Below, one piece after another: positions 23,314 through 35,193 of a DNA stretch of 64,000 nucleotides. Source of the stretch: Budorcas taxicolor (Eukaryota > Chordata > Mammalia > Artiodactyla > Bovidae). The stretch is taken from assembly GCF_023091745.1 (NCBI RefSeq), contig NC_068935.1, forward strand, positions 21,311,775 through 21,375,774, read 5' to 3'. Numbering within the stretch: position 1 is the stretch's first letter; each line of letters starts with the position of its first letter. The translations under genes and the position numbers were made by a program. The notes below the pieces were generated by a model. The model had not been told where the DNA came from. It was given only the letters and a program-made list of their open reading frames with translations, and did not search any database.

Positions 23314-25713
23314 CACTCCTGATTAAGCTTCTCATGGTTCCAGAGGCTAAGTCATCTGGCTTCTTCTTCAGAGCCTTGGGCCCAGATGAGGCTTCAAGAG
23401 AAACAGGCTAAGGGGCTACAGCAATAGAGTTGGGTTTGGAGTGGGGGGCCTTATGGATACTGCCTGCACTGTGTCCAACAGGTGGACCTCCCCTTGGGAC
23501 ACACATGTGGCCAGACATGCAGGTCCTGGGGAGGAGGCCACAGACCAGCTCCTGAGGAGGATCTGCTGAGAAGAGGCCTGCCTGAGGCATGAGCTCAAGT
23601 GACTTTCTTCTGGTTTCCCTCATGTCTCTATCTCTCCAGCTCATGAGCTCTGCCCACTCATCCAGACCAGCTCCCCCAATAATACCCAAATGAAATATAT
23701 GAATAATGATGAACAGTTTTCTCCTCTTCCAGCAAAACAGTCCCATTCCCAGTGCATACAATGATGGTATTTTCATGAACCAAAAAGTAGGGCCTATTTT
23801 CTGGTGTAAGGACTTAGAGCCAGACAGAGATTTTGGAATTGAGGCTATCTTGGGGGATCCAGGGCTTTTGCTTTCCAGGGCATAGGTCTAGACTAGTTTG
23901 GGGGAGGAATCTGAAGTCCAGTTCATGAAAGTGAACATAATTCATTCAGCCTTACGTTATGAGGTACTTCTGTGGTCAGTGCTGTGCACTATCAAATCAA
24001 ACCTTCCATTACTCCTATCTTCAAGGGAATGACAGACACTGTTCCATCTCCAAAATATGACAAAGGGCGTAGATTTCTCCTTAAATGTGAGTATGTATAT
24101 CAGTTGGACATGCTGGGACTCTGACGACTGAACATTAAGTAAACATCCTTAGAGTGATTGTTTATGCAATGTAAGTTTTGTTCATTCGTATATCACTGAC
24201 TATCAATACATATTGCAAATATTTTCAAATCATGTCTTGTACAAGTACACTGGCCATTAAGAAACCCAGGCATTACCATTTACTGACCGTGTCACCCTAA
24301 TTGATTAAGTAGCTTAAAGCAGATTTTCTAAAAATCTTTGCCAATTCCACAATGGATCAGAGCCTCCACCTTGGCAGTTTTTAGGAGTCAACAGAAAGGA
24401 GAATAGTAACAGTTTAGAGCAGTAAATTGTTTCTTGAGCTCTACTAGTTCTCTCCAAGTCTAGATATATCCGGAAATATAGCAAAGGCATCTCAAAGGAA
24501 GAATAACTCCTCTCTTTCTCCAGACTAAGCCAGCTATCTTTATTCAAATACAGATGACCACTTTGTGCAGTGGAACCCAGAACAAGGTTGAAGCATTTCT
24601 CTCTTTCATTTAGAACCAGACATGTGCTGGTAAATTTTAACAACTGGCTCTCCAGCAGGGAAAGTGGTCTCTATTTGTAACATCTATATATTTCCATGGT
24701 ATTAAAATCTCTCACTATGGTCTATTTCAAGCCACCAAACTGATATCACAGAATGGGGAGTCAGAAAGAGGTCCACAGAATTAACTTTCATGAGACGAGG
24801 TGAGCCAGCACCAGCTCTGTGACCAGAAATGTAATTCATTTAGGAAAGAAGAGAAAGTTAAAAGGATAAAGAGTAGTAGCCTCCAGTTGTGAAGGGCTAT
24901 CATGAAAACTGATCATTTCAATGATACAAAAAAAAAAAAAAACAATTGAAATTGTATACTGCAGGAAAATGAGTAGTTGGTATAAGAATATAGAAATGAG
25001 TGTTGATTTGGATTCAAGTACTGGTTCTATCACTACCAACTTTGATCACTTAACCTTATGGACCTTTAGAATCTTCATCTAGAGTAACAAGATGGTACCA
25101 TTGATACACGCAGAGTTCTAAAAACAACTAGCTCACTCAATAAAAAATATTAGCTCTTATCATCATCATCCTCACCATCATCACCACCACTATCTGCAAA
25201 ATTGGTATAACAACCAGTTTATTTTCCTCACAGGGGTTTTACAGACTGAAATGTTGCATGTGAAAGTAAATCTACAAATGCCATTTCAATCAGGTATTCC
25301 CATAATTATTTGCTAACCTCAGAGATGTAAGAAAACTAAAGGTATCCTTAAGGAAAATGCATGTTTTTTCTAGGAAGCTCTAAAAATAAGTCTCATTGTC
25401 TAGGAAGGATCGTGTCATAGTCACAGTCACAGGGGAGTTTGTTAGACTTTAGAGATCATATGATCTAACACCCTCTTATATGGATGTGAAAACAGTTACT
25501 GAGAGTTTAAGTAGTTTAGCAGCACAGTAAGAATTAGCATCCAGGCTATTTGGGTTATGGTATTCTTGCCATCAAGGGCACAGCGATATTGAACTTGACA
25601 CTCTTCAGTCACTTGCAGATCTTGCTGACTAGCCAGCTAAAGTGGGGTAATAAATGAAAACGATATTCTTAACCAATATTCTAAGATCCGAAACTAGTGG
25701 GAGTTTTGATACA
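23314..25713. other. Unassigned 2.4-kb stretch, one probable MIR fragment
   Basis: 25010-25170 fits a decayed sense MIR ('tactggttctatcactacc..cacttaacc..cttcatct'). Frames at 23408-23776 and 24314-24643 (minus strand, about 110-120 codons) match nothing I know and lack exon context. Confidence 0.4.
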
Positions 25714-25934
25714 GGGGCTTCCCAGATGGCGCTAGTGGTAAAGAACTGCCTGCCAACACAGGAGACATAAGAGACGAGGGTTCGATCCTTGGGTCAGGAA
25801 GATTCCCTGGAAAAGGGCATGGCAACCACTCCAGTATTGCTGCCTGGAGAATCCCCTTGGACAGAGGAGCCTGGGGGTGCTATAGTCCAAGGGGTCACAC
25901 AGAGTTGGATGTGACTGAAGTGACTTAGCACAAA
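25714..25934 (+). mobile_element. Bov-tA SINE (variant with 'cgctagtggtaaagaa' head)
   Basis: Full-length head, 'gacgagggttcgatcc' B-box-like segment, tail ending 'tgaagtgacttagca'. Confidence 0.93.
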
Positions 25935-26236
25935 ATGCTCAATTCAATATCAGGGTTTTGGATTCTCTCTTTCATGATATTTTCTTACAAGGCAGAGAAA
26001 CTTAAGGATCTAGGTTAATCTAAAGTTTTACTTGCTGCACTTGTATCCTGAGATCACTTTTTGCCTATTCTTTTCAGAGGCAAGAAGAAAGGTCCCCTGG
26101 TCCATTGGAATCCAAAGTGTAACCCATCTAAAATGTTGCATTACCTCCTTGAACTTCAGTTTCTTCGTATGTAAAGACAGATGGTTTGATCGGCTGATTT
26201 AATTTTCAATTTGGAAAACATTTATTGAGTATCTGT

Positions 26237-26585
26237 GCTGTGCTTAGTCACTCAGTCATGTCCTACCCTTTGAGACCCCATGCACTGTAGCCTACCAGGC
26301 TCCTCTGTCCATGGAGATTCTCAGTCCTCCAGGCTCCTCTGTCCATGGGGATTCTCCAGACAAGAATACTGGAGTGGGTTGCCATGCCCTCCTCCAGGGG
26401 ATCTTCCCAACCCAGGGATCAAACCCAGGTCTCAATTCTTTACCATCTGAGCCACCAGGGAAGCCCAAGAGTACTGGAGTGGGTAGCCTATCCCTCCTCC
26501 AGGGAATCTTCCCAACCTAAGAATCAAACTGGGGTCTCCTGCATTGCTGGCAGATTCTTTACCAGCTGAGCTACCAGGGAAGCCC
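26237..26585 (-). mobile_element. Bov-tA SINE, antisense, rearranged dimer
   Basis: Two tRNA-side halves in tandem: reversed head blocks 'gagccaccagggaagccc' near 26450 and 'gagctaccagggaagccc' near 26570. A single tail is present. Within the tail, 'ccaggctcctctgtccatgg' occurs twice (26297 and 26328 areas), a 31-bp internal duplication. Confidence 0.9.
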
Positions 26586-26589
26586 ACTG

Positions 26590-27060
26590 AGTACATATTA
26601 CGTGGCAAATGTCCTAGATTCTGGTGATATCAAGAGAAGGCAAACAAGCCCCAGTGCTTATTGAGTTTAAGAGTCTAATGGAGGAAACAGACACACAATT
26701 ACACTACAAATGTAACTGTACTATAATAATGTGTGCAATAATAGCAACATGTAAATTATGCCACAGAGGAGAACATGACCCCTGGCAATGAGGAAGGCTT
26801 CAAACACTGGGTGAAAGACATTGAAGCCAGGTCTTGAAAGACGAGTAAGAGTTTAATAGAGAAAGAACTTAAGATAGATGATTCCAGGCAGGTGAAACAG
26901 CAGTCACAAAGGTAGAGAAGCATAAAGGGCCCGGTTGGTTTTGGTGACATCAAGAAATTTGGAATGATTAGAATTAATGTCTAGTAATAGTAGCAGCTAA
27001 CATTTATTGAGCACTTCATATGAGCCGGGAGCTGTTCTAGAACAACATTAAAATAAAAAG
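26590..27060. repeat. Ancient interspersed repeat relics
   Basis: 26755-26950 ('gaggaaggcttcaaacac', 'aggtcttgaaagacgagtaa', 'ccaggcaggtgaaacagca') matches a common mammal-wide repeat pattern that I cannot name safely. 26995-27050 ('catttattgagcacttcat') looks like an antisense MIR end. Confidence 0.4.
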
Positions 27061-27084
27061 ATTAATGAGATACGCTGCTTTCTT

Positions 27085-27205
27085 TTAAATGTGATATGTA
27101 TTTTACTTATACTGTACATCTCAATTCAAACCAGCCACATTTTGGGTGCACAATAGCCACCTGTGAACTAGTGACTACTAAGTTGGACAACTCAGCTCTA
27201 AGTGA
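27085..27205. mobile_element. Probable DNA-transposon relic (hAT-like)
   Basis: 'atctcaattcaaaccagccacatttt..gcacaatagccacctgtg' follows the pattern of an old nonautonomous hAT-type element. Family not fixed. Confidence 0.4.
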
Positions 27206-27994
27206 TACTTTTTGTATTTGTACAAAAAGAGGATGGGAAACATCATCCTTTTTGCTGTCTGCCATCATTTTTGTTGTGTTCTAGTACTTAAAGGATTTTT
27301 GTTGTTGCTGTTGTTGCTGCTGGTTTGATGTTTATTCCATTTCAAAAATATCACTGTTTTTGCAGGACCCTAAAAACTCAGAGACTCCCTAACCAAGCTG
27401 TTCTGTAGTCTTGGGTCGGGCTAACTGATTTTCCTCTGGCAGCTTCTGTGCTGTTGGACGTACTTGTTCAGTAGGTAAGTGAATATACATGTCTTGAGCT
27501 CAGCATGGACTTAATAGCAGGAGGTACATGTGGTGATTTATTCATCAGCACATAATGGGGATTGAAATCACGGGGCATGCATGAGGTCAGTCAAGGAAAG
27601 TGTGTAGATGTTGCAGAATGAGAAGGCAGAGAGCTGGGGGAATCGGGAAAGCACCCACACTGAGGAGAGAAATGATCAAAAAAGTTATGAGCAGACCCAG
27701 GGCCAGAGTTGTGTCTCAGGAGCCAAGGAAAGAGAACCTTTAAGGAGAGAAATAGACAACCATATCAACTGCGGACGAGAGGTCACAGTAGTTCAGGAGC
27801 CTGTCATCTCTAGGGTTATATGTATTCACAATCATTTAACAAATGTGTTTTCAAAGATCACAAATTTAATTTTTTCGATGAAAAGAAAATAAAGATGGTA
27901 GAATGTACATTAAACTGCTTTTATTTTCATTTTAGGTAAAAGCTCCCTCTTGTGTCTAGAAAAGGGATTTCTTAACAGTTGGCAGTTTTTTCTC
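27206..27994. other. Unassigned sequence
   Basis: Includes a small (TTG)n run at about 27298-27325. A 94-codon frame at 27608-27892 is hydrophilic and unrecognised. No gene supported. Confidence 0.4.
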
Positions 27995-28310
27995 TCTTTT
28001 TTTTAACTTTTTCTTTAAATGAAGTATGGCTCCCTGGTGGCAGTAAAGAATCTGCCTGCAATGTAAGAGACCTGGGTTCGATCCCTGGGTTGGGGGAGAT
28101 CCCTTGGAGATGGGAATGGCAACCTACTCCAGTATTCTTGCCTGGAGAATCCCATGGACAGAAGAGCCTGGCGGGCTACAGTCCATGGGGTCGCAAAGAG
28201 TCACACAATTGAGTGACTAACACTTTAATTGAAGGATAGTCAACTTACAAGATTCTGTTAGTGTCAGGTGTGCAGCAAAGTGATTCAGTTATATGTACAT
28301 ATTTATTTTA
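27995..28310 (-). mobile_element. L1 3' UTR fragment, antisense, split by a SINE
   Basis: 'ttctttaaatgaagtat' before and 'attgaaggatagtcaactta..gcagcaaagtgattcagtta' after the SINE together rebuild a ruminant L1 tail. Confidence 0.8.
28025..28222 (+). mobile_element. Bov-tA SINE with target-site duplication
   Basis: A good Pol III B-box match, ggttcgatcc, lies at 28075-28084. It is flanked by a 12-bp duplication differing at one base (ctttaaatgaag / ctttaattgaag) at 28013-28024 and 28223-28234. Confidence 0.94.
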
Positions 28311-28799
28311 AGCACAGCATCTGTTCACTTATATTTTCCCTAATATTCTTCCACAATATTCACTTTTGCCAGGGAATGTATATGAATGTTATAATCAAAT
28401 AGAAACATTATGATAAGAAAAAAAGACAAGACAGTGCTTTCCGTCCAGATTTAGGGCTGCATTGGAAGGAAAGCCATCATGTAAACACAAAAAATCCTGC
28501 TGAGTTGTAGACCTTTCTCAAAAGGGTAGACTTTGTCCGTAACAGCTGGGAAAGACTGATGTTATTATCACTTCAGGTGTTTCAGAGCAGTTGACAGTTT
28601 GAAAACTCTCTCTACAGGCCCCCAAACTCTATCATCTTTTGACTAAAAGGAGAGGAAAAATCCTCTCTTTGAGGGACCCTTGACATCTGTAAGGCTCACA
28701 GTCTAGACACAGGAAATAGAATAGCAGTGGAAAGTACCAGGAGCAGAGATCCTAGCCTGGCTCATTCGACTGGTAGAGATGCTAGGGAATTAAGAACAC
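28311..28799. other. Unassigned sequence
   Basis: No gene or named repeat recognised. Confidence 0.4.
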
Positions 28800-28867
28800 T
28801 GTCCTGGGAAGCTGGAGACCTAGGAGCTAGCATTCCAGCTCTGCCTCTAAATATATATATATATACA

Positions 28868-28915
<48 letters not shown>

Positions 28916-29010
28916 TTGCGGTTATGTGTGTGTGTTGTTGTTGTATGTGGGGGGTGTGTGACCTCAGACAAAGCCCTTCCTTTCTGGACCTCAAATTTTC
29001 CTTTCATTGG
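28800..29010 (+). repeat. MIR relic split by an (AT)n(GT)n microsatellite
   Basis: MIR-like 'agcattccagctctgcctct' precedes, and 'gtgacctcagacaaagccc' follows, a simple repeat. AT lies at 28850-28865, and GT from about 28875 to 28913 with further TG-rich sequence to 28960. The break falls where MIR normally has 'gctgtgtgacc'. Confidence 0.7.
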
Positions 29011-29737
29011 ACAATTCCATTCCAGGATCCGAGTCACACCCCGAAGGAGGTAAGACTATAATAAAACAGGTGATGCTTCCCATCTTCTCCTCGTACCTGT
29101 TTTCAGAGCTATCATCCCCATGAGAGCCCAAGGCTTGATGCCTCCCACCCTGAACTACTGAGGACCCTCCACCTCAGCAGCCTGTTCAAACCAGGAGCAA
29201 CTTGAGCCCACCTCCTTTCCACACTAAAGCTTGCCTGTGAGACAAGGATCATTTAACAGTGGTTCTGCAGTTACCTTTGGACAAGGAACTGAGGTTTCTT
29301 ATAGAATAGGGGGTAGAATACCTTTCGTTAGGTTTGGGTTGTTTACCCCAATGAATGTGTACAAGTGTGTCCATATGTGGGTGTGAAGCAACATATTTTG
29401 CCTATTAATGGGAATCTATTTCCCTCATAACCAAACATCTTTGAGAAAAGCGGATTCCCAATGAGATGTTACTGGCATATCACATAGTGCTAGAACACTC
29501 TGAACAGTCCAGGAATGGTGGCATTGCTACAGGGTACTCAAATACAAGCTTTTTAAGAAAGGGAGGTGATTTGGCACTATAGGCAAGGCACTGGGCTAGG
29601 TCCTGGAATGAGAACCCAGGCAAAGAATTCTACTCCCTGTCCAATCTCCATCATATCATATATCAATACTTTCCTGACCCCACAGTAAGAAATGAAAAGG
29701 CTATGCCTCAAAACAAAAATCATCATTTTTAAAGTTA
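29011..29737. other. Unassigned sequence
   Basis: No exon-like block or named repeat recognised. Confidence 0.4.
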
Positions 29738-30221
29738 ATTTTTTTTGAAATTTAATATTTAATCAAATGTATCCAGAGTATTACCATCTGAACAAATAAT
29801 AATATAAAATTGAAGTTGCTTTACAATGTTGTGTTAGTTTCTCCTCTACAACAAAGTGAATCAGTTATATGTATACATATGTACATGCATCCATGCTCAG
29901 TTGTGTCAGACTCTTTGTGACCGCATGGACTGTAGCCCGCCAGCCTCCTCTGTCCATGGGATTCTCCAGGCAAGAATACTGGAGTGCGTTGCCATGCCTT
30001 CCTCCTAGGGGATCTTCCCAACCCAGGGATCAAACCTGTGTCTCTTGCATTTCCTGCATTGCAGGCAGATTCTTTACCACTGGCACCACTTGGGAAGCCC
30101 ATATATCTCCTCATTTTTGGATTTCCTTCCCATTTAGGTCACCAGAGTACTGAGGAGAGTTCCCTGTGGTATACAGTAGGTTCTTACCAGTTATCAATTT
30201 TATACATAGTAGTGTACACAT
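29738..30221 (-). mobile_element. L1 3' UTR, antisense, split by a Bov-tA
   Basis: Segments 29800-29888 ('ttgctttacaatgttgtgtt') and 30101-30221 ('gttccctgtggtatacagta', 'gttatcaattttatacatag') are consecutive parts of a ruminant L1 tail. Confidence 0.85.
29889..30100 (-). mobile_element. Bov-tA SINE, antisense
   Basis: Reversed tail at the left ('gctcagttgtgtcagactct') to the reversed head at the right ('cactggcaccacttgggaag'). Inserted into the L1 tail. Confidence 0.93.
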
Positions 30222-30444
30222 GGGCTTCCCATGTAGTGCTAGTGGTAAAGAACCTGCCTGCCAATGTAGGAGATGTAAGAGACATGGGTTCAATTCTTGG
30301 GTGGGGAGGATTCTCTGAAGGAGGGCACGGCAACCCACTCCAGTATTCTTGCCTGGAGAATGCCATGGACAGAGGAGCCTGGCAGGTTACAGTTCATAGG
30401 GTTGCACAGAGTTGGACAAGACTGTAATGACTTAGTGTGCATGT
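30222..30444 (+). mobile_element. Bov-tA SINE
   Basis: Head 'gcttcccatgtagtgctagt' to tail 'cttagtgtgcatgt'. Its last 70 bp are repeated at 30645-30714. Confidence 0.93.
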
Positions 30445-30652
30445 GAGAAGGCAATGGCACCCCACTCCAGTACTCTTGCCTGGAAAATCCCATGGACACA
30501 GGAGCCTGGTAGGCTGCAGTCCATGGGGTCGCTAAGAGTCGAACACGACTGAGCGACTTCACTTTCACTCTTCACTTTCATGCATTGGAGAAGGAAATGG
30601 AAACCCACTCCAGTGTTCTTGCCTGAAGAATCCCAGGGATGGGGGAGCCTGG
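30445..30652 (+). mobile_element. Bov-A2 SINE, sense, chimeric 3' end
   Basis: The first monomer is complete and the second ends early, at 'ggggagcctgg'. From there the sequence switches to the tail of the neighbouring Bov-tA instead of the expected Bov-A2 end and (CAG)n. Confidence 0.88.
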
Positions 30653-30714
30653 CAGGTTACATTTCATAGGGTTGCACAGAGTTGGACAAGACTGTAATGA
30701 CTTAGTGTGCATGT
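30645..30714 (+). repeat. 70-bp duplicate of the Bov-tA 3' end
   Basis: Matches 30375-30444 with one mismatch by eye (agttcat / atttcat). The offset is exactly 270 bp. Confidence 0.9.
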
Positions 30715-31102
30715 AGTGATGCAGTATATACATGTCAGCCCCCATCTTCCCTCCAGAACATCACTTGTTTAATGAATTTCTGAGCAGAGAAGCAGAGAAG
30801 GTCACATGAGCTAGGGATGGAGCCTGGGGACAACTGCTACAGGGGTTTTCTTATTTTTTCTTTCATATTTTCCTTTTCTCTTTTCCTGTTCTTTTCTTTC
30901 TTTAACTTACATTTCCTTTTCTGTACCAAAGGCTGAAAAAAAAAATTCCCTTACCTTCATCTGCTGGAGACAGAGTTCCAGAAAGTGGCAATAGCAAGAG
31001 AGACTTGGTGATGAAGGCTGACGTGTTTGTGTGGTCGCTATAGCCTGGCCAGGGCACAACAACCCTCAGCTGATGATGAAGGTTCTGCCTTGGATGTGTG
31101 CA
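30715..31102. other. Unassigned sequence
   Basis: A pyrimidine-rich stretch at about 30840-30910; no gene seen. Confidence 0.4.
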
Positions 31103-31310
31103 TGTACATGTGTGTGTTCGGTAGTGTCTGACTCTTTGCGACCCCTTGGACTGTAGCCTGTGAGGCTCCTCTGTCCTTGGAATTTTCCCAGAAAGAATAT
31201 TGGAGTGGGCAGCCATTCACTTTTCCAGGGGATCTTCCCAACCCAAGGGTCGAACTCATGTTTCCTGCATTGCAGTCAGATTCTTTACCACGGAGCCATC
31301 AGGGGAGACC
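31103..31310 (-). mobile_element. Bov-tA SINE, antisense
   Basis: Reversed tail 'gtgtctgactctttgcgacc' to reversed head 'ggagccatcaggggagaccc'. Confidence 0.92.
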
Positions 31311-32306
31311 CTGCCTTGCTAAGCCCCCGCTGTGGATGAGAGCACAGGTTACCTGTGGAGCAGCAAAAGGCAGGGGGCAGCAGAAAGGAGTAGGTTATTG
31401 GAACATTGACTAGAGTTTAGTCCCTGTTTTTTTTTTTTTTCTTTTTTTTTAACTCAACAATTCACTTAAAAGAATAACCAGGTAGGTAGGAAACAAAAGA
31501 CCCTATTCTCCCCTCATAAACAAACCAGGGGTTGCATTTGGATTAAATTGTTACTACTAGTCATTGGGGAGGAAATAGCTTTGTGGCATTTAGGACACAT
31601 GTATTACAAGTACAAAGCACATATGGGAAAGTAGTGTATAGCAATGGCAATGTACCCCTTCTCTTCCCTTTCTCTTACTCTCTTCCTTTTCCTCTGTTTT
31701 ATTTTTCTTCTGTCTCTTTATCTCTCCACTCCCTCTTCCCTCTTCTCTCTCTGAGAGGGTCTCTGCCAAGATTTATTACAATGAAGTTGAGAGAAAGCAG
31801 AGTGTTTGGTTCTCCAGTATAAAACCTTATGCACAGATGGCAACTCAGCACTCACCAGGGACATCTCTAACTTCCCTTCTCCCTTAGGAGGGAGAGGATG
31901 TAAGCAGCTAGTCGGGTCCACCCACTGAATGGAGGCCAAGTGTGGGAGAAATGACTGAGTGCTACTCCTGTGCTGTCCAGTGGAGTTTGCCTTAAGAGCC
32001 AAACCCACTAAAATGAGGTCTGGAAGCTATCAGAGGAGAAATCTGATGCATGTATGTTTTTACCCACAATCGTCCATCATGAAGGATTTTTGCATTTGAG
32101 GCATGTTGCAGAGACTCAGGCAAGCTGATGTATATCAACTGTGATCAGTTTTTAACGTGCTGTAATAATCTAAAGGGACACAGCCCCTGGAAGCCACATA
32201 CTTTTTTTTTTCCTGATTTGCCCTTCAGTACAAAAAAATTTAAAACAAAAACCTGAAAGGCAAGATTAAAATTGAACCACCACTATTTTACAAAGACCTA
32301 ACTTAC

Positions 32307-32308
<2 letters not shown>
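31311..32308. other. Unassigned sequence
   Basis: T-rich runs at 31427-31451 and a CT-rich tract at about 31658-31752. No gene or named repeat. Confidence 0.4.

Positions 32309-32350
<42 letters not shown>
32309..32350. repeat. (GT)21 microsatellite
   Basis: Uninterrupted GT dinucleotides. Confidence 0.97.
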
Positions 32351-32352
<2 letters not shown>

Positions 32353-33440
32353 TTACAGGATAGTGTAGGCATATTTATGTAAAAACAACAGATAACACCA
32401 TTTGAACCGGTTTGGCCACCTACAGTTTTCCTAAGCACAGTGCTTGGTGCTTGACCTAGGTTAAAACTGAGAGGAAGCAACTCTTCCTGAGGCAAAGGGA
32501 TGTGATACTTCAAAGCTTTTAGGTAAATGAGACAAAGAAAATAAATACAATTTTTCTGCCTAGAGAGATTTTTAGTTAACTTGGAAAACTTTGTAATGAA
32601 AGTTTTTTTGCAAAGCAATTTGCAACAATATTCAGAAAAAAGTTACTAAATTAGACATTGAAAAATGTGTTGCCCTAAAATTCAAAATCCTCAATTATAT
32701 AGGCCACAAAAAATTTTGAAGTTCTAAGAAGGAAAGATTGGGGTTACTGTGTCGGGATTTCTCATTCAACCCCACAATTCCTAAAGTGTAGAGTTCAGGC
32801 TAAGCACCAAGCTTCCTGAACCCTCTGCTTTGTCTGTTTACTGAACATTGATAGTCCAAAAGGTTTTTTTCTTTGGCCCTCCTCTATACTCACTATACAT
32901 CCTCTCTCTAGGGAATCTCATCTCCTCCGATGCTTTTTACCATCATCCATATTCTGATGTTTTCCCAATCTAAATCTCCATCAGAGACATGTCCCTGGAG
33001 CTCTAGACTCGTATATCAAAACATTTCCGGTGGACATCTCCTCTCCACTTGGATACCCTACAACCATCTGAAACTCAATATGTCCAAAACTAAACTCATC
33101 ATTTTTCTTCCAGATTCTGTTCTCTATTCTTCTTGGTTGGTGGAATCAAAATTTACTCATCATTAAGGTCCCAAAACCAAGAGTCCTCCTTAATTCCTTT
33201 TCCATCAACCACCATATCAAATCAGTCACCAAGTCCTGCCACTTTTAATTCCCCCATCACTCCCCGCCTATCACACCTACCTCGGTTTTGTTGAGCCATT
33301 CATCATCTCTAGCATGAACTGTTACAGTAATTTCCTACCAGGTTTTCCTGTTTCTGGTCTTGCCTCTTCTAATTTCACTGCCTCAAATCCCATGCTCTAC
33401 ACTACTACTAGTCTAATAGGTGCATCACTACATCTGGTTG

Positions 33441-34215
33441 GCCCTTAATAAAATGGATTCAATGAAATGGAACACTCCTATACTGTTGGTGGGAATGTAA
33501 ATTGGTACAGCCACTGTGGCGAACAGTATGGATGGTCCTTTAAAAACTAAAAATAGAACTACCATATGATCCAGCAATCCCATTCCTAGGTATATGTCTG
33601 GACAAAACTCTTGACTTTGAAAAGATATATGCATCACTATGTTCATAGGAGCACTATTTACGACAGCCAAGACATGGAAACAACCTAAATATCCATCAGC
33701 AGATGAATGGATAAATAATGTAGCATAAATGTGCAATGAAATACTACTCAGTCATAATAAAGGAAGAAATAATGTCATTTACAGCAACATGGATGTACCT
33801 AGAGATCATCATACTTAAGTGGAACAAGTCAGAAAGACAAATACCATATATCACTTACATGTGAAATCTAAAATATGACACAAATGAACTTATCTGTGAA
33901 AGAGAAATAGACTAACAGACATAGAGAACAGACTTGTTGCCAAGAGGGAGAGGGGAGGGAGAGATATGAACTGAGAGTTTGGGGTTAGCAGATGCACACT
34001 GTTATATATACAATGGATAAACAACAAACTCCTACTCTATAGCACAGGGAACTATATTCAATATCCTATAATAAACCATAATGGAAAGAGATATGAAAAA
34101 GAATATATATATATATGTATGTATAACTGAATCACTTTGCTGTACAGCAGAAATTAACACAACATTGTTAATCAGCTATACTTCAATAAAAGAAATTTTA
34201 ACAAAATAAATAAAA
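33441..34215 (+). mobile_element. L1 3' end, sense, 5'-truncated, with A-rich tail
   Basis: Starts in late ORF2 ('ctgttggtgggaatgtaaat', 'atgatccagcaatccca'), passes through the 3' UTR ('gctgtacagcagaaattaac') and ends in an (AAAT)n-rich tail near 34215. It interrupts the L2. Confidence 0.9.
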
Positions 34216-34420
34216 TAAATTACTTCCATTACTTTAATGACTTCCCATTCACCTACTAAATTAAGTTGAAACTGCTTGACATGGCACAGATAAAGTCTTC
34301 TAAACTTGGCCTCTGCCTGTCTTCCTAATCCCATATCCTACTCCTCTTGTCCCTTAGCCTTCATGCACTTTTGCTCCATCTATACTGAAATTCATGCAGG
34401 CCCTCACATTCCATGCTGTT

Positions 34421-34552
34421 GTACCTTTGCTATGTTATTCCTATGACTGGAATGACAATCCTTTGTACCTTTATTGTGTTATTCCTATGATTGGAATGAC
34501 AACCCTCCGTGCCTTTGCTGTGTTATTCCTGTGACTGGAATGACAATCCTCT
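34421..34552. repeat. 44-bp minisatellite, three tandem copies
   Basis: Unit starts at 34421, 34465 and 34509, each 'gt(a/g)cctttg/a' followed by 'gttattcc(t)atga' and 'tggaatgacaa'. It arose inside the L2. Confidence 0.92.
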
Positions 34553-34640
34553 TATCTTTTCTTTGCTTGGATAATTCTTTCCACCCTTCAAGACTTAGTT
34601 CCAGAGGTTCCTTTTATGAGTAGCTTTTTCTGACCTTCCT

Positions 34641-35193
34641 CCACACCCGAAGAATGTTCTTTCTCTGTGCTTCTCCAGCGCCCTGCGTGTGGGGTGCTCC
34701 CACTGAGCATACTGCATTGTATTGGAACAGTTGGCTTGCCTTTGATTTGAGAACTGTCTTCTGCACTATATTGTGAGGCCCTTGAGATGAAAATAGAGGC
34801 TACATAGCACTTGGGCTTATCTCTGCACTGCTACTATGTTAGTATACGGACCCTCATTATCGCTAACTTGAACTCCTTCCCTGTATGCAGCCTTTCCACA
34901 TCTTTGATGATTCTCTCGAGGATGAGGTCTAAATTCCTCAGCATGGCAGATATAAAAGGTTCTCAGTCAACCTTCAGGCCTGTTTCCTGCTGATGCCCAC
35001 CTTGCCCACATCTGCGCTTCTACTATGCTCAATTACTGTGCATTTGACTTTGCATACTCTCTGCGCCGCTGGGTGAATCCTTGTTTAGTCTTCAGAGCCC
35101 ATCTTACATAAGCACTCTTTTGTGACACTTTCCCCAGATTTCCCCAGGAGGGATTAGACAGGTCCATTTTTGTATTCCTATCGCACTTACCTA
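34641..35193. other. Unassigned, possibly more L2-type sequence
   Basis: 34860-35120 has 'tccttccctgtatgcagcc', 'aagcactcttttgtgacact', reminiscent of a second L2 fragment. Not firm. Confidence 0.3.

Larger units (their letters stand above)
32855..34640 (+). mobile_element. L2 LINE 3' region, sense, split by an L1 tail
   Basis: L2-like blocks: 'ctggagctctagactcgtat', 'actcaatatgtccaaaacta', 'aatcagtcaccaagtcctg', then after the L1 'aatgacttcccattcacc' and 'ttgtgttattcctatga'. The parts lie at 32855-33440 and 34216-34640. No intact coding frame. Confidence 0.75.

Noticed and set aside
25714..26585. Regularly spaced direct repeats suggestive of a CRISPR array
   Set aside because: Independent SINE copies in a vertebrate genome, with variable spacing and both orientations.
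28075..28084. tRNA gene (B-box match)
   Set aside because: Part of a Bov-tA SINE head. No cloverleaf with anticodon arm can be drawn; the same holds for the other Bov-tA and CHR copies.
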